From: Cyclobacteriaceae bacterium
Lineage (GTDB): Bacteria; Bacteroidota; Bacteroidia; Cytophagales; Cyclobacteriaceae
Assembly: GCA_029880385.1 (NCBI GenBank)
Contig: JAOUOM010000141.1
Location: 1 to 6,042, forward strand
DNA: 6,042 bases
Reading direction: 5' to 3'
Shown piece after piece: positions 1 to 5,751 of this stretch. The notes below the pieces were generated by a model, which was not told the DNA's origin, ran no database searches, and was given only the letters and a program-made list of their open reading frames with translations. A program made the position numbers and the translations under genes. Position 1 is the first letter of the stretch; every line of letters starts with the position of its first letter.

Positions 1-592
1 CTTTATAAAGTGTACGGCCTTTTTCTGTAAGCAGGCCATAGACAAAATGATCGAAAAGCTGAATTTGCACGCGGGCAAAATCAAACGTTGAGGAAGGATA
101 TATGCTTTGATCGAAAATAAGCTGGACCTGTTCTACCCTGAACACCGCAAGGATGGCGGCATCCAGATTTTCACGGTAATAGCCCTGAGCTATCCCTTTT
201 TTAATATTTTCCTCCACATTCCCTTTTATAAAGTTACTTTTAAACGCTACAAAAAGGCCCCAGGCCGTGCTATGAAATTTCTTAAGGTCGTACAGCGTTG
301 TTGGGTTCATTTTGAGGATATTTTCACGCATACACCGGGCGATCTGGTGTAGTTCGTCAATTGCGTTTTCGGCCCTCAGGGCTATCTGGCTGTATTCTTC
401 ACGCTCTTCATCCAAATGCCAGCTGACTACTGCCGTTACCAGATGGTCTTTGTTTTCAAAATACTGGTAAAGGGTCTTTTTTGACATGCCCAGTTCGCGC
501 GACACGTCATCCATCGTCACACTCCTGACCCCCAGCCGCATAAAGAGGGCTTCGGCGCCAATCAATATTTTCTCTTTAACTTCACTTTCCAT
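1..592 (-). CDS. TetR/AcrR-family transcriptional regulator (C-terminus cut by window edge)
   Basis: A continuous minus-strand reading frame runs from ATG at 592-590 to the left edge without a stop, giving 197 complete codons. Residues about 5-52 form a textbook TetR N-terminal DNA-binding domain. The first helix is followed by TMDDVSRELGMSKKTLYQYF (residues 26-45) and ENKDHL, the usual helix-turn-helix plus the start of helix 4. The rest is the poorly conserved all-helical ligand-binding and dimerisation region. Family members are about 190-210 residues, so only a few C-terminal residues are probably missing; the last visible ones, TEKGRTLYK, resemble a typical end. These proteins bind palindromic operators as dimers and usually repress themselves and a divergent neighbour, here the hydrolase at 721. 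The ligand cannot be deduced. No Shine-Dalgarno sequence precedes the start, which is normal in Bacteroidota. The family call is secure; the regulated process is not. Confidence 0.93.
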   Translation of the reverse strand, partial: MESEVKEKILIGAEALFMRLGVRSVTMDDVSRELGMSKKTLYQYFENKDHLVTAVVSWHLDEEREEYSQIALRAENAIDELHQIARCMRENILKMNPTTLYDLKKFHSTAWGLFVAFKSNFIKGNVEENIKKGIAQGYYRENLDAAILAVFRVEQVQLIFDQSIYPSSTFDFARVQIQLFDHFVYGLLTEKGRTLYK

Positions 593-615
593 TTGGTTGC
601 AGACGAATTGAACAA

Positions 616-623
616 CAAAAGTA
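616..623 (-). promoter_or_regulatory. -7 box of the TetR-family gene promoter
   Basis: Read on the minus strand this is TACTTTTG, a full match to the Bacteroidota sigma-ABfr -7 consensus TAnnTTTG. It lies 23 bases upstream of the ATG at 592, giving a short leader. The -33 position 18-19 bases further upstream reads TTTT or CTTT rather than TTTG, so the upstream element is imperfect and sits inside the inverted repeat. Together this suggests autoregulation. Confidence 0.5.
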
Positions 624-651
624 GGAAACTTTCGGGGCATTAAAAGTTTCC
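624..651. promoter_or_regulatory. Candidate TetR operator: perfect 9-bp inverted repeat
   Basis: GGAAACTTT at 624-632 is matched exactly by its reverse complement AAAGTTTCC at 643-651, with a 10-base spacer (633-642). The half-sites are offset by 19 bp, close to two helical turns, which suits a dimeric repressor. The repeat abuts the -7 box of the divergent regulator gene and fills its -33 to -7 interval, so a bound protein would block that promoter. That this regulator binds it is inference from position and symmetry. Confidence 0.6.
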
Positions 652-720
652 ATGGTTCCCAAACGAATGATAACGTCAAAAGGTTTGAATATTTTTCGCT
701 ATTTTTTTTGAATTGTTTTT

Positions 721-1536
721 ATGCAACCCATCGAACCCACCCGGTACATCACCCATAACGCCTATCAACTGGCCTATTACAAAATAGGGTCGGGGGGCCC
801 GGTACTGGTATTATTTCATGGTTTTGGACAGGATCACCGTGCCTTTAATCGTTGGATTGAAGAGCTGTCACCACATTATACCGTCTATGCCCTGGATCTG
901 TTTTATCACGGGAAAAGCTCCGGCCCGGATCACCCGCTGGACAAACTCACATGGGAGGGGGTCTTCGGGGCGTTCCTTTCAGCCGAACACATCGACAGAT
1001 TCAGCCTGGCCGGATTCAGCCTTGGCGGACGGTTTGTCATTGCCACCCTCATGCCATTTCATCAAAAAATAGAGGCAACCTATCTGACAGCTCCTGATGG
1101 TTTTTTTGAATCGCCCTGGTACCAATTTGCCACATTTCCCATGGTCAGTCCACTTTATCATTACCTGATGAAGCATCCGACATTTTTTGACAAATGGCTT
1201 GCACTTGCCGAAAAAAGCAGGTTGGCCAGTCATGTGATGGTTCGGTTTGCCCGCCAGGAGCTAAGCAAAAAAGAAAACCGTATCCGTGCCTACCAAAGCT
1301 GGGTCTATTTCAAGCCCCTGAAATATCGTTTGTCTGAAATGAACAGGCAATTTTCCAAAATCCAGACACCGATCCATGTGGTGCTGGGTGACCGGGATCC
1401 CATCATACCGTACCACAAAGTGGCCTCCCTGCTCAGGGGGATGACACACGTCCATCTTCACCGTATCCGGGCTCGACACCATGAAATGATTGACGGTGCA
1501 CTGCCGGTTTTCCGGCAAACAGAGAGGTTTTGTTAA
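721..1536 (+). CDS. Alpha/beta-fold hydrolase
   Basis: A 271-residue single-domain alpha/beta hydrolase, the usual size for the family. The oxyanion-hole motif HGFG is at residues 33-36, followed by a DLFYHGKS segment (59-66). The nucleophile elbow GFSLGG is at 98-103, with Ser100 the predicted nucleophile. The acid is in GDRDPIIP (223-230, most likely Asp226) and the histidine is His253 or His254 in ARHHEMID. The full triad therefore appears intact. A helical cap domain probably occupies about residues 125-200. There is no signal peptide, so it should be cytoplasmic and act on a small ester, amide, thioester or related substrate that the sequence does not reveal. It is transcribed divergently from the TetR-family gene, so control by that regulator or its ligand is likely. 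The next gene starts 116 bases downstream, with a possible weak terminator between them. The fold is certain; the substrate is unknown. Confidence 0.92.
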   Translation: MQPIEPTRYITHNAYQLAYYKIGSGGPVLVLFHGFGQDHRAFNRWIEELSPHYTVYALDLFYHGKSSGPDHPLDKLTWEGVFGAFLSAEHIDRFSLAGFSLGGRFVIATLMPFHQKIEATYLTAPDGFFESPWYQFATFPMVSPLYHYLMKHPTFFDKWLALAEKSRLASHVMVRFARQELSKKENRIRAYQSWVYFKPLKYRLSEMNRQFSKIQTPIHVVLGDRDPIIPYHKVASLLRGMTHVHLHRIRARHHEMIDGALPVFRQTERFC

Positions 1537-1598
1537 ATTTTTCCCTCCTGAATTCCCCCTGTGCCGATACAAAAAAATAATTACGGTTAAATTGATAC

Positions 1599-1622
1599 CG
1601 GAAACCAACAAATTCCGTTTTT
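1599..1622 (+). terminator. Weak candidate intrinsic terminator after the hydrolase gene
   Basis: CGGAA (1599-1603) pairs with TTCCG (1613-1617) around a 9-base loop and is followed directly by five T residues (1618-1622). It lies about 60 bases past the hydrolase stop codon and before the next gene, where a terminator would make sense. The stem is only 5 bp with a large loop, so the call is tentative. Confidence 0.3.
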
Positions 1623-1652
1623 ATCCAACCATAAATATAAATTCCACACGTT

Positions 1653-2207
1653 ATGACTATCCGTTCCTTCCTGATTTCCCTGTCCCTTGTTCCTTTTTTC
1701 CTTGCTGCGCAGGTTAACCAGACCTTTCCTTATATGGAAGGGGAGAGCCTGACTCATTCGATCGTCAACCTGCCCAAAGACCTGGCTGGCAAATACAGTG
1801 TACTGGGACTTGCGTTTTCCAAAAAATCTGAAGACTACCTCAAATCCTGGTTTCAACCGGCCTATTCCCAATTTATCTATAAACCCGAAACGCCTTCCCT
1901 ATTTTCCGGCAACTATGATGTGAATGTCTATTTTGTGCCCATGTTTACCGGAGCCAAACGGCCCGCGTATGAAAAAGTAATGGAAAATGTATCCAAAACA
2001 ATCGACGAAAGGCTGCTCCCCTATGTCCTTTTCTATCAGGGAAGTATGAAGGAATACCGGGATGCGTTGGGCTTTGATGGCAAAGAAATTCCCTATTTTT
2101 ATGTACTGGATCCGGCAGGCAAGATCATCTATACCACATCGGGTATGTATACGGATGAAAAAATGCAGGAAATCCTGGATGTCCTTGAGCCGGCATGGGG
2201 CAACTGA
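1653..2207 (+). CDS. Exported thioredoxin-fold protein lacking cysteines (ATP10-like pattern)
   Basis: A 184-residue protein with a type I signal peptide: a short basic start (Arg4), a hydrophobic core (about 5-17) and a probable cut after LAA at residue 19. The mature part follows a thioredoxin-like layout. A first core strand KYSVLGLAFS (47-56) leads into a helix with SWFQPAY (65-71). A second strand is YDVNVYFVPM (88-97). The late EIPYFYVLDPAGKIIY (145-160) looks like the cis-proline loop (Pro147) and terminal hairpin. The protein has no cysteine, so it cannot be a CxxC oxidoreductase or peroxiredoxin. The strand-SW-helix start and YVLD-GKI ending recall the mitochondrial ATP synthase assembly factor ATP10 family, but that is from memory of motif shape and needs a profile search. 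It should act in the periplasm or at a membrane. It lies 77 bases upstream of another exported protein on the same strand, so the two may be co-transcribed. Function is unknown. Confidence 0.82.
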   Translation: MTIRSFLISLSLVPFFLAAQVNQTFPYMEGESLTHSIVNLPKDLAGKYSVLGLAFSKKSEDYLKSWFQPAYSQFIYKPETPSLFSGNYDVNVYFVPMFTGAKRPAYEKVMENVSKTIDERLLPYVLFYQGSMKEYRDALGFDGKEIPYFYVLDPAGKIIYTTSGMYTDEKMQEILDVLEPAWGN

Positions 2208-2284
2208 CCGCCCGCATATTTTCATAAAAAGTGTTAAGAAAAGGCCTGAGACTGGAATAAAAGGGAAATATTGGATTTTTTTAC

Positions 2285-3049
2285 ATGATGAAAATCCACC
2301 TTCATATCGTCTTTTTACTGGGTACAGTGTTTCATGCGGGTGCCCAATCGGTCATGGAGGGGTTCATCCGCGATGAAAAAAACGTGCCCTTGCCATATGC
2401 ACATGTACTTAACCTGACCGGGGGGCTGGGGAGTATTTCGGGTGACAATGGCTATTTTTCGATACGGGCATTGCCGGGGGATACGATCCGGATTTCTTTT
2501 ATAGGTTATCAGACACTTCTTATTGTAGCAGAAAAGGAAATAATGGACAGAGAGGTATCGATATCCCTGAGCCCTGACTTCATCGAATTGCCATCGCTGT
2601 GGGTATTTGCAGACCCCAAATACAAAGTCCCGCTAAAATACCATGGCCAGTCCCTGTCAATGGAGGGGATTAAACAGGCATCGGAACAGGCAGCCCTTGC
2701 TCCCGGTGCTATACGGTGGATCAAAGCCAGCCCGGCACCAAACGAAATACCCGTGGCCGGGCCGGCCATGACGATCTACGGGCCATTCAGCTATTTTACC
2801 AAAGAAGAAAAAGAAAAACGAAAGGCAGAAGAAGCCTATTTCGAAACCCTTCAAACCATCACCTTTGCCAGGTTAATGGCACTAAAACAAACACGGGAAC
2901 GGCTCATGGAAAATTTCGCTATCAACGACCATGAGCTGGACAGCCTCATCATATTAATGAACCGTGAAGTGCCGGGCATTCAGGAATTAAAAAAGCCGGA
3001 TGCCATTCTTTCGAGCGTATCAGGCTTTTTGAAATCCAAGTTACAATGA
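2285..3049 (+). CDS. Exported protein with carboxypeptidase-like regulatory domain and uncharacterised C-terminal half
   Basis: A 254-residue protein with an N-terminal signal peptide (MMKIHLHIVFLLGTVFHAGA), probably cut before Gln21. Residues about 23-97 match the CarboxypepD_reg-like beta-sandwich seen at the N-termini of TonB-dependent receptors and other Bacteroidota surface proteins: MEGFIRDEKNVPLPYAHV, then SGDNGYFSI and GDTIRISFIGYQ. No plug or beta-barrel follows. Instead there is a proline-rich middle and, from about 172, a charged helical stretch rich in Lys, Glu and Arg that may form a coiled coil or long helix. The C-terminal half is not recognised. Location is probably periplasmic or outer-membrane associated. 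Two ATG codons in tandem (2285 and 2288) could each serve as start; the first is used here. The gene ends four bases before the stop codon of the convergent EF-hand gene. The N-terminal domain call is strong; the role is unknown. Confidence 0.88.
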   Translation: MMKIHLHIVFLLGTVFHAGAQSVMEGFIRDEKNVPLPYAHVLNLTGGLGSISGDNGYFSIRALPGDTIRISFIGYQTLLIVAEKEIMDREVSISLSPDFIELPSLWVFADPKYKVPLKYHGQSLSMEGIKQASEQAALAPGAIRWIKASPAPNEIPVAGPAMTIYGPFSYFTKEEKEKRKAEEAYFETLQTITFARLMALKQTRERLMENFAINDHELDSLIILMNREVPGIQELKKPDAILSSVSGFLKSKLQ

Positions 3050-3053
3050 CCCG

Positions 3054-3623
3054 TTACAGGCTTTTGCCTGCTTCCCAAAAACCGTAAAGCCAGTTGCCGG
3101 GTGAATTTTTGTCATTACTTCTGAAAAATTCCTCCACCGCACTCAACATTTCCTCCCTGCTCAGCAGGTCGTCACTATTCAGATCAAGCATGGTATAGCT
3201 TTTGGCCGAATACCGGACCGGGATGCCGTAGGCCATAAAAAAATCAATGTATTCATCCAGTGAGATGGTGCCGTCCTTGTCTACATCAAAGCAATCGAAA
3301 ATTTCTTCGGCCACATTTCGAATATAACTTTTGAAAAACTCATCTGTCCCATTCACTACATGTTCATCCATAAACTTCAGCCACTCAGCAATAGTTGCAT
3401 GATTCGGGTCATGATAGTCCACGGCATTTCTAAATTCAGTCCATGAATGGTCAAACATGGAGATGTATTTGTCATAATTATCGGAACCTTCTTTAAAACC
3501 CCAAATCACACATAAGTTTTCTCCAATGGCAATAAAGTCATCTTTCTCAATGAACCCGTTATTATCAAAATCCAGCAGGTTGAAATAATGGGTTAGTTTG
3601 GCTACTTGTAATTCTGTCAGCAT
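3054..3623 (-). CDS. EF-hand calcium-binding protein, calerythrin/sarcoplasmic-calcium-binding-protein type
   Basis: A 189-residue, probably cytoplasmic protein with no signal peptide. Three EF-hand loops are readable: DFDNNGFIEKDD (18-29), DVDKDGTISLDE (113-124) and DLNSDDLLSREE (147-158). Loops 3 and 4 keep acidic ligands and Glu at position 12. Loop 1 has Asp at position 12, which in other EF-hands tends to favour magnesium. A fourth, degenerate hand is expected near DYHDPNHATIAEW (69-81); it lacks proper ligands and looks two residues short. The overall layout of two pairs with a defective second hand, and the SPGNWLYG ending (174-181), recall bacterial calerythrin and the eukaryotic sarcoplasmic calcium-binding proteins, thought to be calcium buffers or sensors. 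It is 36 bases downstream of the DUF4197 lipoprotein gene on the same strand, a likely operon. The start fits because the first E-helix (about 6-17) immediately follows it. Calcium binding is a safe prediction; the cellular role is open. Confidence 0.92.
   Translation of the reverse strand: MLTELQVAKLTHYFNLLDFDNNGFIEKDDFIAIGENLCVIWGFKEGSDNYDKYISMFDHSWTEFRNAVDYHDPNHATIAEWLKFMDEHVVNGTDEFFKSYIRNVAEEIFDCFDVDKDGTISLDEYIDFFMAYGIPVRYSAKSYTMLDLNSDDLLSREEMLSAVEEFFRSNDKNSPGNWLYGFWEAGKSL
3057..3070. repeat. Short hairpin at the convergent gene ends
   Basis: CAGGC (3057-3061) and GCCTG (3066-3070) form a perfect 5-bp stem with a TTTT loop, inside the last codons of the EF-hand gene and just past the end of the exported-protein gene. 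No T-run follows on either strand, so it is not a standard intrinsic terminator. It could still help stop or protect transcripts at this tight convergent junction. Confidence 0.25.
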
Positions 3624-3659
3624 TTTCCAAATTTAATAATCAATGACCGGTAAAGCTAA

Positions 3660-4379
3660 TTAATCCTGTTGACTAAATACCCGTTTGAGAAGTTCTGTGG
3701 CCCGGGCACCCGGATTATCGCGTATGTTTTTTTCTTCTTTCGCTATCATTACAAACAATCCGTCGACTGCCTTTTGGGTTGCATAATCATCCAGGTTTGG
3801 ATTTACCTTTTCGACAAACGGGATCTTATTATAGGTATTAATCAAATCGCTATAATATTTGGTGGCACTTGTTTTTTCCAGGGCACGCTGGATCACGGGC
3901 TTAAACGATGCCTGCAACTGAGTCGATGTGTTTGAAATCAAATAGGCGGTGGCCGCATCATCTGCCCCTTTCAATATATTCCAGGCATCCTGTATGCTCA
4001 TGGCTGTGATCGCATTCACAAAAATCGGTTTGGCTTCCTTGGCTGCTTCTTCTGCCCCATGATTTAGTGTCTCAACAAATTGATCCACCTGCTTGCCAAA
4101 ACCCAGGTCACGGAGTTTTTGTTCCACCTTTTGTACTTCAGGCGGAAAGGGTATCCGGATGGCTGCATTTCCCAAATAACCATTGACTTGCGATACCGTT
4201 GCTACCCCCTTGCCTGTACCCTGCACCAACGCCTCTTTGAGACCTTTGACTACTTCCTCTGTACTTACTTTGTCTTCGCCCAGGTAGCCACCCAGGGTTT
4301 TTTGTGCTTGCTGGATTTGCTGTGCCGTACAACCGGTCATCAATACCGCCAACGTAAAGGCTTTTATTACTTTCTTCAT
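3660..4379 (-). CDS. DUF4197 family lipoprotein
   Basis: A 239-residue protein with a lipoprotein signal peptide: basic MKK start, hydrophobic core and lipobox LMTGC, making Cys17 the lipidated residue. The mature part is almost entirely predicted helix. It matches the DUF4197 pattern as I know it: GLKEALVQGTGKGV (46-59), YLGNAAIRIPFPPEVQKVEQ (68-87), LGFGKQVDQF (92-101), AMSIQDAW (126-133) with ILKGADDAATAYL (135-147), and a late NKIPF plus LDDYATQKAVDGLF block. DUF4197 proteins occur in Bacteroidota and Proteobacteria and have no established function. The protein should be anchored in the cytoplasmic or outer membrane facing the periplasm. It is the first gene of a probable two-gene operon with the EF-hand protein 36 bases downstream, and is divergent from cinA across a 71-base gap. 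The start is well placed for the signal peptide. Family assignment is confident. Confidence 0.93.
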   Translation of the reverse strand: MKKVIKAFTLAVLMTGCTAQQIQQAQKTLGGYLGEDKVSTEEVVKGLKEALVQGTGKGVATVSQVNGYLGNAAIRIPFPPEVQKVEQKLRDLGFGKQVDQFVETLNHGAEEAAKEAKPIFVNAITAMSIQDAWNILKGADDAATAYLISNTSTQLQASFKPVIQRALEKTSATKYYSDLINTYNKIPFVEKVNPNLDDYATQKAVDGLFVMIAKEEKNIRDNPGARATELLKRVFSQQD

Positions 4380-4450
4380 CTATTTAGTTTTCGATTTTGA
4401 CCTAAAGCTAGCCTATTATCCCATAATTTTAAAGCCAAAATGAGGCAGCC

Positions 4451-5698
4451 ATGCGTACCTATGCAGAGATAATTACCATTGGAGACGAAATCCTCTATGG
4501 ACAAACACTGGATACCAATTCACATTGGATCAGTGGGCAACTGGACGCAATCAACATCCATGTCCGTCAAAAAACCACGATTGGAGACGATAAAGATCAA
4601 ATACTGGCTACACTTGCAGCCGCAGAAAAGCGTGCAGATGTCATCCTGATCACCGGAGGACTGGGACCAACACGCGACGACCTGACCAAGCCCCTGTTGG
4701 CACAATATTTTGGTGTGGGGTTGAAAACCAATGACGAAGCACTTACGGAAATAGCCCAATTATTTGCCACCGCCGGTAAGGAAATGACAGAGCTTAACCT
4801 CCAACAAGCTGATTTACCTGAAAATTGTATAAAAATCACCAATCAAATGGGGACGGCCCCGGGGATGTGGTTTGAGGAGCGAAACAAGGTATTTATTGCC
4901 ATGCCGGGTGTACCATACGAAATGAAAGCCATGATGGAAGCGTCGATCCTTCCCCGGTTACAAAAGAAATTCAATACAGCCTCCATTTATCACCGGATCA
5001 TCAAAACCATCGGTATACCCGAAAGTAAACTGGCACACCTGATCTCGGACTGGGAATCCGCACTACCCGCTCCCATCCGACTGGCCTATTTGCCAAGTCC
5101 CGGCCAGGTAAAACTACGGCTTACCTCCTCGGGCAACGACCCGGAAACCTTAAAATTGGCTATCCAAAAGGAAACGGAACGTCTGCTGCCTATAGCGGGC
5201 AAATACATCTATGGCTACGATGACGATGAAATTGAGGCCGTGATTGGCAAGCGCCTCCTTGCCCACAAGCACACCCTTGCCACTGCCGAAAGTTGTACCG
5301 GTGGCTACCTGTCTTCTCTGCTGACGCGGGTACCGGGCAGTTCAGCCTACTTCAAAGGTTCGGTAATTGCCTATTCAAATGAAATAAAACAAAATGAACT
5401 GGGCGTACCTGCTACCACGCTGGAGTCCTTTGGTGCCGTAAGCGAGCAGGTTGTAATCGCAATGGCCGAAGGCATACGCAAAAAATATGGTACGGATACC
5501 GCACTGGCTACAAGTGGCATCGCCGGACCGGGAGGGGGTACCGAAGAAAAACCAGTGGGGACTGTCTGGATCGCCTATTCCGATGCACACAGGACAGTCG
5601 CCCGTAAGCTGCAATTTTCTACAGACCGCCAGCTTAATATCACGCTTGGGGCATTGGCTGCATTAAATCTGTTTCGATTAAATTATTTAGGTGAATAA
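4451..5698 (+). CDS. cinA: CinA: nicotinamide-nucleotide amidohydrolase / competence-damage family protein
   Basis: A full-length, two-domain CinA of 415 residues, the normal size. The N-terminal MoCF/MogA-like domain (about 4-170) starts with AEIITIGDEILYGQ and contains ITGGLGPTRDDLTK (67-80) and the phosphate-loop-like MPGVPYEM (151-158). In characterised CinA proteins this part carries ADP-ribose pyrophosphatase (COG1058) activity. A linker domain follows. The C-terminal PncC-like domain (about 258-412) has AESCTGGYLSS (279-289), where Ser281 is the likely catalytic residue, and TSGIAGPGGGTEEKPVGTVW (354-373). PncC domains deamidate nicotinamide mononucleotide to nicotinic acid mononucleotide, recycling NMN from NAD-consuming reactions such as DNA ligation. 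Both domains look intact. The start is supported by a GAGG Shine-Dalgarno-like sequence at 4442-4445, five bases before the ATG, and by the family's usual N-terminus. An upstream ATG at 4440 is out of frame. The following E2 gene starts 53 bases downstream from its own promoter. Confidence 0.97.
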   Translation: MRTYAEIITIGDEILYGQTLDTNSHWISGQLDAINIHVRQKTTIGDDKDQILATLAAAEKRADVILITGGLGPTRDDLTKPLLAQYFGVGLKTNDEALTEIAQLFATAGKEMTELNLQQADLPENCIKITNQMGTAPGMWFEERNKVFIAMPGVPYEMKAMMEASILPRLQKKFNTASIYHRIIKTIGIPESKLAHLISDWESALPAPIRLAYLPSPGQVKLRLTSSGNDPETLKLAIQKETERLLPIAGKYIYGYDDDEIEAVIGKRLLAHKHTLATAESCTGGYLSSLLTRVPGSSAYFKGSVIAYSNEIKQNELGVPATTLESFGAVSEQVVIAMAEGIRKKYGTDTALATSGIAGPGGGTEEKPVGTVWIAYSDAHRTVARKLQFSTDRQLNITLGALAALNLFRLNYLGE

Positions 5699-5716
5699 CA
5701 AAATATTGTATCTTTG
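5686..5716 (+). promoter_or_regulatory. Bacteroidota-type promoter of the E2 acyltransferase gene
   Basis: TATCTTTG at 5709-5716 is a full match to the -7 consensus TAnnTTTG. TTTA at 5686-5689 matches three of four bases of the -33 TTTG with the expected 19-base spacer. The -33 element lies inside the last codons of cinA. Transcription would begin a few bases after 5716, leaving a leader of about 25-30 bases before the ATG at 5752. This suggests the E2 gene is transcribed independently of cinA, although read-through is not excluded. Confidence 0.6.
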
Positions 5717-5751
5717 TTGAACCCAAAAATTCGAAGTAAACAAAATATTCT

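Noticed and set aside
107..352. An 81-codon plus-strand open frame
   Set aside because: It lies antisense to the TetR-family gene, whose frame gives a clear helix-turn-helix domain; its own translation shows no recognisable motif.
603..669. Direct repeat ACGAAT at 603-608 and 663-668 in the TetR/hydrolase gap
   Set aside because: Six bases in AT-rich DNA are expected by chance and the positions do not relate to the promoter boxes.
684..710. TTTG at 684-687 and TATTTTTTTTG at 700-710 as a promoter for the hydrolase
   Set aside because: The spacing is about 12 bases instead of about 19-21, and the second box is really a T-run; TATTTTTC at 690-697 is an alternative -7 but lacks a -33 partner. 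No promoter could be assigned.
1261..1611. A 116-codon minus-strand open frame over the end of the hydrolase gene
   Set aside because: It mostly overlaps the hydrolase frame, which carries the catalytic Asp and His motifs; the antisense product shows no domain or signal.
4396..4431. TTTG (4396-4399) and TAATTTTA (4424-4431) as a cinA promoter
   Set aside because: The -7 box has one mismatch and the spacer is 24 bases, longer than expected; possible but too weak to list.
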